From contig NZ_JAKEIT010000004.1 in NCBI RefSeq assembly GCF_021474685.1, positions 1-64,000 of the forward strand: 64,000 bases of DNA, read 5' to 3'. Under the pieces are notes generated by a model, which was not told the origin of the DNA, did not search any database, and saw nothing but the letters and a program-made list of their open reading frames with translations. Both the position numbers and the translations under genes were made by a program. Positions 57,751 through 64,000 of this stretch are shown piece after piece (position 1 is the stretch's first letter; every line of letters begins with the position of its first letter). This DNA is from Tetragenococcus halophilus (GTDB taxonomy: Bacteria > Bacillota > Bacilli > Lactobacillales > Enterococcaceae).

Positions 57751-57767
57751 TGTTAGGTTTTCTAACG
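57751..57767. promoter_or_regulatory. GlnR-like operator upstream of glnPQ
   Basis: TGTTAGGTTTTCTAACG contains a perfect GTTAG/CTAAC inverted repeat and fits the GlnR box form TGTNA-N7-TNACA except in the last base. It lies about 50 bases before the glnP -35. Confidence 0.5.
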
Positions 57768-57815
57768 TAATCCGTAACTTTTTTGCACATTTTTGTATTT
57801 TTTATTCTAATTTTC

Positions 57816-57845
57816 TTGCTTTGTTTAAAAACTTTAGGATATAAT
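57816..57845 (+). promoter_or_regulatory. glnPQ promoter
   Basis: TTGCTT (57816-57821) and TATAAT (57840-57845) are 18 bases apart. The leader to the ATG is about 85 bases. Confidence 0.7.
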
Positions 57846-57855
57846 CTTCTTTATT

Positions 57856-57918
57856 AAGACAATTTACAATTTAATGGAAATAATTTAGTTTATCTAGAAC
57901 CTGATTTTCAATTGTCTT
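57856..57918 (+). promoter_or_regulatory. glnP leader stem closing next to the RBS
   Basis: AAGACAATT (57856-57864) is exactly complementary to AATTGTCTT (57910-57918). The second arm ends two bases before the AAAGGAGG ribosome-binding site. A 45-base AU-rich interior separates the arms. Confidence 0.45.
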
Positions 57919-57936
57919 TAAAGGAGGAATTTTTAA

Positions 57937-60102
57937 ATGAAAAAAAGAACGATACTTATTTCGTTACTTTCTGTGTTTATTACTTTATTCTTTTGCGGGG
58001 GTAAAACTGTTTCAGCTGCGGAAAAAACTTATGATATTGGAACAGACGTGACATTTGCTCCTTTCGAATTTCAAAATGATGATAACGAATATGAAGGTAT
58101 CGATATTGATATACTAAATGCGATCGCCAAAGATCAAGGATTTAATATAAATTTGCGGCCCTTAGGATTCGATAGCTCGGTTCAAGGCGTACAATCTAAT
58201 CAACTTGATGGTATGATCGCAGGAATGTCGATCACTGAAGAAAGAGAGCAAAGTTTTGACTTTTCCGACCCCTACTACGACAGCGGTATACAAATGGCAG
58301 TTGCTCAGGGTAATGATGAGATAAAATCTTACAAGGACTTAGAGGGTAAAACGGTAGGCGCTAAAGTTGGTACTGAAAGCGCAGATTTTTTAGAAGATAA
58401 TAAAGATAAATATAATTTTGATGTTAAAAACTACGATGATGCATCCGGACTTTACGGAGCTGTTGACAATAACACCGTCGAAGCTATTTTTGATGATTTT
58501 CCGGTTCTTGGTTATGCAATTAAACAAGGAGAAGAATTATCCTTAGTTGGTGAACCAGAAGAGGGAAATCCCTATGGTTTTGCAGTTAAAAAAGGCCAGA
58601 ATGAAGAACTGCTAGAAAAATTCAATGCTGGATTAAAGAAATTGAAAGACTCTGGAGAATATGATGAAATTGTCGATAAATATGTAGAAACAGATGGTAA
58701 CAGCGAAGAATCTGGCGAGATGAAAAATGTAGAAGCCAAAAAAGACGAATATGTGATTGCTAGTGACACTGCTTTTGCGCCTTTTGAATTTCAAAACGAT
58801 GAAAATGAATATATTGGTATCGATGTTGATTTAATGAAGCGTGCCGCTGAACTACAAGATTTCAATATTACTTTCAACCATATTGGTTTTTCCGGTGCAG
58901 TGCAAGCTGTTGAAGGCAACCAAGCAGATGGTATGATTGCTGGAATGTCTATCACAGATGAAAGAGAAGAAAGCTTTGATTTTTCGGATTCTTATTTTGA
59001 AAGTGGTATTCAATTAGCCGTACAAGAAGGTAACGATGATGATATCAGCTCTTATGAAGATCTAGACGGAAAAACTGTAGGTGCTAAGGTTGGAACCGAA
59101 AGCGCCGACTTTTTAGATGAACATGAAGACGAATACGGTTATAATGTAAAATTATATGACGATGCTGATCAGCTATATGAAGCTGTAAGCGTTGATGCAA
59201 TCGATGCTTTAATGGATGATTACCCGGTTATTGGTTATTCTGTTGCTCAAGGACAAGCACTTGAAACACCTATTGAGCGCGAATCTGGTGGTGAATACGG
59301 TTTTGCAGTTAAAAAGGGACAAAATCCAGAACTATTAGAAATGTTTAATGAAGGTTTAAAAGAAATGCAACGAACTGGTGAATATGACCAAATCATTTCA
59401 GATTATATCGATGATAGCGGAGATGCTACGGCCAGCGAGTCTTCTACGGATGAATCTTCCCTTATCGGTTTAATTAAAAATAACTATAAAGTATTATTGA
59501 ACGGTTTATGGAAAACGATGGCTTTAGCTTTGATTTCATTTGCTTTAGCTTTGATCGTAGGTGTTATCATAGGTCTGTTTAGTGTAGCCCCTATTAAAAC
59601 ATTACGGACGATCGCTTCAATTTATGTTGATGTGATTCGTGGTATACCGATGATGGTTTTAGCCTTCTTTATTTTCTTTGGTTTATCTGATGCGATTGGT
59701 ATAACTATTCCTGACTTTACAGCAGGTGTTATCACATTGACATTAAACGCTAGTGCTTATATCGCAGAAATTGTCAGAGGTGGAATAAATGCAGTGCCTA
59801 CAGGTCAAATGGAAGCCTCGCGAAGTTTAGGGTTAACTTATAACAAAACGATGCAAAAAATCATTTTACCACAAGCAATTAAAATTATGGTTCCATCTTT
59901 TGTCAATCAATTCGTTATCTCTTTAAAAGATACCACGATCATTTCTGTTATCGGGGTTGTCGAGTTGTTACAAACAGGAAAAATTATTGTTGCACGAACA
60001 ATGCAAAGTACTTATGTATATTTGATTATTGCAATTATGTATTTGATTGTAATTACCGCTTTAACAAAATTAGCAAAAGTACTTGAAAAGAAGGTGAAAT
60101 AA
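57937..60102 (+). CDS. glnP: Glutamine-type ABC importer: two fused binding domains plus permease (GlnP)
   Basis: A 721-residue fusion. The signal peptide ends near residue 28 (VSA-AEK). Binding domain 1 spans about 30-250 and domain 2 about 268-495. They are clearly duplicates: [20 protein letters not shown] matches [20 protein letters not shown], and [16 protein letters not shown] occurs in both. The permease is about 510-721 with [20 protein letters not shown] and [20 protein letters not shown] as the ATPase dock. This is the GlnP layout known from Lactococcus, importing glutamine and related amino acids. Confidence 0.95.
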   Translation: MKKRTILISLLSVFITLFFCGGKTVSAAEKTYDIGTDVTFAPFEFQNDDNEYEGIDIDILNAIAKDQGFNINLRPLGFDSSVQGVQSNQLDGMIAGMSITEEREQSFDFSDPYYDSGIQMAVAQGNDEIKSYKDLEGKTVGAKVGTESADFLEDNKDKYNFDVKNYDDASGLYGAVDNNTVEAIFDDFPVLGYAIKQGEELSLVGEPEEGNPYGFAVKKGQNEELLEKFNAGLKKLKDSGEYDEIVDKYVETDGNSEESGEMKNVEAKKDEYVIASDTAFAPFEFQNDENEYIGIDVDLMKRAAELQDFNITFNHIGFSGAVQAVEGNQADGMIAGMSITDEREESFDFSDSYFESGIQLAVQEGNDDDISSYEDLDGKTVGAKVGTESADFLDEHEDEYGYNVKLYDDADQLYEAVSVDAIDALMDDYPVIGYSVAQGQALETPIERESGGEYGFAVKKGQNPELLEMFNEGLKEMQRTGEYDQIISDYIDDSGDATASESSTDESSLIGLIKNNYKVLLNGLWKTMALALISFALALIVGVIIGLFSVAPIKTLRTIASIYVDVIRGIPMMVLAFFIFFGLSDAIGITIPDFTAGVITLTLNASAYIAEIVRGGINAVPTGQMEASRSLGLTYNKTMQKIILPQAIKIMVPSFVNQFVISLKDTTIISVIGVVELLQTGKIIVARTMQSTYVYLIIAIMYLIVITALTKLAKVLEKKVK

Positions 60103-60103
60103 T

Positions 60104-60841
60104 ATGAAGGAAAAAATTGCAATTGAAAATCTAGTGAAAAAATTCGGAGATAATACTGTATTAAACGATATTACAACAAGCATTAAAGAAGGCGAAGTTA
60201 TTTGTGTTATCGGTCCTTCCGGCTCCGGTAAATCCACCTTTTTAAGATGTCTGAATCGCTTAGAAGAAGCTACCAGCGGACAAATTATCATTGATGGTGA
60301 GCATTTGACCGATAAAAAAACTGATATTAACCAAATACGTCAACATATTGGTATGGTTTTTCAACATTTTAACTTATTTCCTCACTTATCTGTTTTAGAA
60401 AATATTACTTTAGCTCCTCTAGATGTAAAAGGCAAAAACAAAAAAGAAACGGAAGAACGAGCAGATGAATTATTACAGACAGTAGGATTATCAGATAAAA
60501 AAAATGTCTATCCTGAAAGTCTTTCCGGCGGACAAAAACAACGTGTAGCTATCGCCCGTGCTTTAGCTATGAATCCAGATATCATGTTATTTGATGAACC
60601 TACTTCTGCATTGGATCCCGAAATGGTCGGAGACGTTTTGCAAGTCATGAAAAAATTAGCAGACCAAGGAATGACCATGGTCATCGTTACCCATGAAATG
60701 GGTTTTGCTAAAGAAGTTGCAAATCGTATAATGTTTATTGATGACGGCTACTTTTTAGAAGATGGTAAACCCGATGAAGTTTTCAATCATCCTAAAAACG
60801 AGCGAACAAAAGATTTCCTAGACAAAGTATTAAATATCTAA
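60104..60841 (+). CDS. glnQ: Glutamine-type ABC importer ATPase GlnQ
   Basis: A 245-residue ATPase powering GlnP. Walker [14 protein letters not shown] is near residue 37, the Q-loop [17 protein letters not shown], signature LSGGQKQR near 138, Walker [15 protein letters not shown] near 159 and H-loop VTHEMGFA near 195. It begins one base after the glnP stop, so translation is coupled. Confidence 0.96.
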   Translation: MKEKIAIENLVKKFGDNTVLNDITTSIKEGEVICVIGPSGSGKSTFLRCLNRLEEATSGQIIIDGEHLTDKKTDINQIRQHIGMVFQHFNLFPHLSVLENITLAPLDVKGKNKKETEERADELLQTVGLSDKKNVYPESLSGGQKQRVAIARALAMNPDIMLFDEPTSALDPEMVGDVLQVMKKLADQGMTMVIVTHEMGFAKEVANRIMFIDDGYFLEDGKPDEVFNHPKNERTKDFLDKVLNI

Positions 60842-60844
60842 ATA

Positions 60845-60883
60845 GTAAAAAGGAGTTCTTGTTTCAACGAGAGCTCCTTTTTA
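60845..60883 (+). terminator. glnPQ terminator
   Basis: GTAAAAAGGAG and CTCCTTTTTAC pair, with TCT/AGA extending the stem around the loop. It is a few bases after the glnQ stop. Confidence 0.88.
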
Positions 60884-61017
60884 CGTGTGTTTAATTTTCA
60901 AAAAAAGTATTTTTCTAAATTTAATCGATACTTTTATTCATTCAATAGCTGAATAAACAATTTTTTTACGATTCGGCCACCTTTTACTCGAGTCTAATAA
61001 TTAAAAATTACAACAAA

Positions 61018-61052
61018 CAAAAAAATGGAGATCAACTATTATGTGATCTCCA
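61018..61052 (-). terminator. dnaJ terminator
   Basis: On the minus strand GTGGAGATCA pairs with TGATCTCCAT (one mismatch at the base) and is followed by TTTTTT. It lies just past the dnaJ stop. Confidence 0.85.
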
Positions 61053-61067
61053 CTTTCCATTTTAAAT

Positions 61068-62222
61068 TTATTTTTTAAAAGCATCTTTCATCTTGTCAAA
61101 AAAACCTTCGGATTGCTGTTCTTCTGTCTTTTGTCCCGTTAATTCAGCAAAATTTCGCAGTGCTTCCCTTTGTTCTTCATTCAAGTTCTTCGGAGTGATA
61201 ATCTTCACCGTTACTTGTTGGTCTCCCGTACTATTTCCTCTTAAACGAGGTGCGCCTTTACCGCGCAAACGGAATTTCGTGCTTGTTTGTGTACCAGCTG
61301 GAATCTTCAATTTCACATTCCCATGAACAGTTGGTACATCGACTTCATCACCTAAAGCTGCTTGTACAAAGTTGATTGGCAATTCGTAATAAATTTCAGA
61401 TCCATCACGATCAAAAATATCACTTTCTGCTACATAAAAGACAACATATAAATCACCGTAAGGTCCACCGTTAATGCCTGCTTCCCCTTGGTTAGCTAAT
61501 CTCATTTGTTGTCCATCTTCCACACCAGCTGGAACAGAAACATTAACACTATGTGTTTTCTTTTCATGTCCTGTACCATGACATGTTTCGCAAACTTCTT
61601 TGATTTCTTTACCAGTTCCGTGACAAACATCGCAAGTTTGTCTTGTCATTACTCGACCAAGTGGCGTTTGACGTTCAGCATTGATCGTACCAGATCCCTT
61701 ACATTTATGACAAGTTTCTGGTTGTGTACCTGGTTTAGCACCATTTCCGCCGCAAGTATGACAAACTTCATTACGTTTATAGGAAACTTCTGTATCTTTA
61801 CCAAAGATCGCTTCTTCAAAAGTCAGATTGATTGAATATTGTAAATCATCACCTTGTCGTGGCGCATTCGGGTCTGCAGAACGGCCACCACCGAAGAAAG
61901 ATTCAAAAATATCTTCAAAGCCACCGAAACCACCAGCGTCTGAGAAGCCTCCTCCGAAGCCACCAAATCCACCAGCGCCACCGCCGCCGAAATTGGCGTC
62001 TGCACCTGCATGACCATATTGATCATAAGCTGCACGTTTTTGTGGGTCGCTTAATGTTTCATAGGCTTCTGAAATTTCTTTAAACTTCTCTTCTGCATCA
62101 GCTTCTTGGTTGACATCTGGATGATATTTTTTGGAAAGCTTACGATATGCCTTTTTGATTTCATCATCTGAAGCCCCTTTGTCTACACCTAGGACTTCAT
62201 AATAATCTCGTTTTGTTGCCAT
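61068..62222 (-). CDS. dnaJ: Chaperone DnaJ (Hsp40)
   Basis: Co-chaperone that stimulates DnaK, 384 residues. The J domain at 1-70 has the HPD motif in [14 protein letters not shown] Gly/Phe-rich region at about 75-110 follows. Four zinc repeats lie at about 145-215: [24 protein letters not shown] and CETCHGTG. The start at 62222 follows GGAGGG. A hairpin after dnaK suggests that dnaJ also has its own promoter. Confidence 0.97.
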   Translation of the reverse strand: MATKRDYYEVLGVDKGASDDEIKKAYRKLSKKYHPDVNQEADAEEKFKEISEAYETLSDPQKRAAYDQYGHAGADANFGGGGAGGFGGFGGGFSDAGGFGGFEDIFESFFGGGRSADPNAPRQGDDLQYSINLTFEEAIFGKDTEVSYKRNEVCHTCGGNGAKPGTQPETCHKCKGSGTINAERQTPLGRVMTRQTCDVCHGTGKEIKEVCETCHGTGHEKKTHSVNVSVPAGVEDGQQMRLANQGEAGINGGPYGDLYVVFYVAESDIFDRDGSEIYYELPINFVQAALGDEVDVPTVHGNVKLKIPAGTQTSTKFRLRGKGAPRLRGNSTGDQQVTVKIITPKNLNEEQREALRNFAELTGQKTEEQQSEGFFDKMKDAFKK

Positions 62223-62359
62223 TGGCTTTCCCTCCATCTAATACTTTAACAGTCTTTCGTATTTTATCATAAATTATGCAGAAGAAACATTATTTTATAA
62301 AAATACTTAAATTAAAAAGAAAAGACCTAATTCTCACTATAGTAGACAATATTTCAAAA

Positions 62360-62394
62360 GAAAAAGCCAAAGTGGATGTCTTTGGCTTTTTCCC
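62360..62394 (-). terminator. Terminator between dnaK and dnaJ
   Basis: GAAAAAGCCAAAG and CTTTGGCTTTTTC are exact complements around a seven-base loop, 12 bases after the dnaK stop. Confidence 0.9.
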
Positions 62395-62405
62395 AAATAA
62401 CGAAA

Positions 62406-64000
62406 TTATTGATTATCGTTATCGTCGTCATCTACTTCTTCAAAATCTGCATCCACTACATCATCGTCACCAGAAGCGTTAGAAGCATCATCTGAAGCTT
62501 GAGCTCCTTGTTGTTCTTGTGATGCTTGTTCGTACATCTTAACACTCAAGTTTTGTACGATTTCGTTCAATGCATCGCGTTTAGTTTTCATGTCTTCGAT
62601 GTCGTCAGCTTCTACTGCAGCTTTTAGTTCATCACGTGCATTTTCAGCTTTCTTGACTTCTTCTTCGTCTACTTTACCATCAAGATCACTCAATGTCTTA
62701 TCTACTGTAAACAACAGTGTATCTACTTCGTTACGTAGATCAACTTCTTCTTTACGTTTTTCATCAGCTTCAGCGTTTGCTTCAGCATCTTTAACCATCT
62801 TATCAATTTCTTCATCTGATAAACCAGAAGAAGATTGAATTGTAATTTTTTGTTCTTTTTGTGTGCCTAAATCTTTAGCTGAAACATTTACAATACCGTT
62901 TTTGTCGATATCAAAGCTAACTTCGATTTGTGGTACACCACGCGGAGCTGCTGGAATATCTGTTAATTGGAAACGACCTAATGTCTTGTTATCAGCTGCC
63001 ATTGGACGTTCACCTTGTAATACGTGAATATCTACGGCTGGTTGATTATCTGCTGCTGTAGAGAATACTTGAGATTTACTTGTTGGAATCGTAGTGTTAC
63101 GATCGATCAATTTCGTAAATACACCGCCCATAGTTTCAATTCCTAGAGATAGAGGTGTTACGTCAAGTAATACAACGTCTTTAACGTCACCACTGATAAC
63201 ACCAGCTTGAATAGCAGCACCCATAGCAACAACTTCGTCTGGGTTTACAGATTTATTTGGTTCTTTACCTGTTTCTTTACGTACAGCTTCAACAACAGAT
63301 GGAATACGAGTTGAACCACCAACTAAGATCACTTGGTCAATATCTGATTGTGATAATTCAGCATCTTTTAAAGCTTGACGTACAGGTTCTTTCGTACGAT
63401 CCACTAAACTACTAGTTAATTCATCGAATTTTGCACGAGTCAAGTTCATTTCTAAGTGAAGCGGACCATCTTCACCTGCTGTAATAAACGGTAAACTGAT
63501 TTGTGTACTTGAAACACCTGATAAATCTTTTTTAGCTTTTTCAGCAGCGTCTTTTAGACGTTGTAAAGCCATTTTATCTTTACTTAAGTCAATACCATTT
63601 TCTTTTTTGAATTCACTAACCATGTAATCAATGATTTTTTCATCAAAGTCGTCCCCGCCTAATTTATTGTCACCGGCAGTAGACAATACATCAAATACAC
63701 CGTCACCTAATTCTAAGATGGAAACGTCAAAAGTACCGCCACCAAGGTCAAATACCAAGATTTTTTCATCTTGTTCCGTTTTATCTAAACCATAAGCTAA
63801 AGCAGCTGCAGTTGGTTCATTTACAATACGTTCAACTTCTAAACCAGCGATCTTACCAGCATCTTTAGTTGCTTGGCGTTGCGAGTCATTGAAGTAAGCA
63901 GGAACTGTAATAACAGCTTTTTCAACGTCCTCGCCTAAATAGTCTTCTGAAAAACTTTTAATATGTTGTAAAATCATAGCTGAAATTTCTTGTGGTGTAT
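62406..64000 (-). CDS. dnaK: Chaperone DnaK (Hsp70), 5' end cut by the window
   Basis: The C-terminal 530 residues of Hsp70; the true start lies beyond 64000 because the frame stays open with TPQEISA before the first visible Met. Visible parts of the ATPase domain are [35 protein letters not shown] and [12 protein letters not shown]. The substrate-binding domain has [16 protein letters not shown], and the acidic end reads [11 protein letters not shown]. The first 100 or so residues are missing, so HrcA/CIRCE control cannot be seen. Confidence 0.97.
   Translation of the reverse strand, partial: TPQEISAMILQHIKSFSEDYLGEDVEKAVITVPAYFNDSQRQATKDAGKIAGLEVERIVNEPTAAALAYGLDKTEQDEKILVFDLGGGTFDVSILELGDGVFDVLSTAGDNKLGGDDFDEKIIDYMVSEFKKENGIDLSKDKMALQRLKDAAEKAKKDLSGVSSTQISLPFITAGEDGPLHLEMNLTRAKFDELTSSLVDRTKEPVRQALKDAELSQSDIDQVILVGGSTRIPSVVEAVRKETGKEPNKSVNPDEVVAMGAAIQAGVISGDVKDVVLLDVTPLSLGIETMGGVFTKLIDRNTTIPTSKSQVFSTAADNQPAVDIHVLQGERPMAADNKTLGRFQLTDIPAAPRGVPQIEVSFDIDKNGIVNVSAKDLGTQKEQKITIQSSSGLSDEEIDKMVKDAEANAEADEKRKEEVDLRNEVDTLLFTVDKTLSDLDGKVDEEEVKKAENARDELKAAVEADDIEDMKTKRDALNEIVQNLSVKMYEQASQEQQGAQASDDASNASGDDDVVDADFEEVDDDDNDNQ

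Larger units (their letters stand above)
57628..57936. other. Divergent control region between uvrB and glnP
   Basis: A 309-base region containing, in order, the uvrB leader, a LexA-like box (57702), a GlnR-like palindrome (57751), the glnP promoter (57816-57845) and a glnP leader with a stem closing next to the RBS. These are listed separately. Confidence 0.7.

Noticed and set aside
61828-62083. Plus-strand Pro/Lys- and His/Arg-rich frames opposite dnaJ
   Set aside because: These are antisense readings of the Gly/Phe-rich region of dnaJ.
62590-62838. Plus-strand Ser-rich frame opposite dnaK
   Set aside because: Antisense shadow of the dnaK substrate-binding region.

Overview
The window is a chromosomal segment of a low-GC Gram-positive bacterium of the order Lactobacillales, most likely family Enterococcaceae. 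The evidence is the RexAB-type recombination nuclease (RexB start with no usable Walker A), a fused RNase PH/RdgB protein, FabT-type operators at fabI, a GlnP protein with two substrate-binding domains fused to its permease, and LexA boxes of the Gram-positive type. Several exported or envelope proteins carry very acidic Ser/Glu/Thr-rich tails, which would fit a salt-tolerant member such as Tetragenococcus; that genus call is inference only. The segment is dense housekeeping DNA. I see no prophage, insertion sequence, CRISPR array, tRNA or rRNA.

Layout. 1-8.6 kb: a cut-off CDS at the left edge, a THUMP methyltransferase, RNase P RNA, gpsB, ypsA, then recU-ponA in the opposite direction, converging on dnaD, perR and a LysM glucosaminidase. 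8.6-15.5 kb: tkt, ynzC-like, lexA with a small SOS-type membrane protein gene, apt, recJ and a LapA-like membrane protein. 15.5-21.5 kb: an obg - glycine-zipper protein - rnz - SDR cluster, an anchored alpha/beta hydrolase and mupG. 21.6-24.8 kb: fabZ and fabI, divergent and flanked by two FabT-like boxes, then mscS converging on a CBS protein of the c-di-AMP receptor type. 24.8-30.6 kb: murI - rph/rdgB - phosphodiesterase, and a four-gene amino-acid ABC importer. 30.8-35.7 kb: trpS, and pheST under a T-box. 35.7-43.3 kb: an HxlR regulator and rexBA. 43.4-45.4 kb: a nitroreductase with a palindrome inside its promoter, and two small membrane proteins. 45.4-49.8 kb: cdaA-cdaR-glmM and a DsbA-like protein. 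49.8-57.6 kb: rapZ-yvcK-whiA and uvrB-uvrA. 57.7-64 kb: glnPQ, dnaJ and the 3' part of dnaK.

How the parts fit. Three promoters carry LexA-like boxes (lexA, the small membrane protein gene next to it, and uvrBA), giving a local SOS module. The small gene sits where other Firmicutes keep a LexA-controlled division inhibitor (YneA or SosA) but looks unlike either; it is the best candidate for something undescribed. Cell-wall and division functions recur (PBP1A, GpsB, glucosaminidase, MurI, GlmM, MupG), and c-di-AMP synthesis (CdaA/CdaR) and a probable c-di-AMP receptor are both present. Two long multi-stem inverted repeats, at 7320-7455 and 24051-24150, are the main non-coding structures that simple terminators do not explain.
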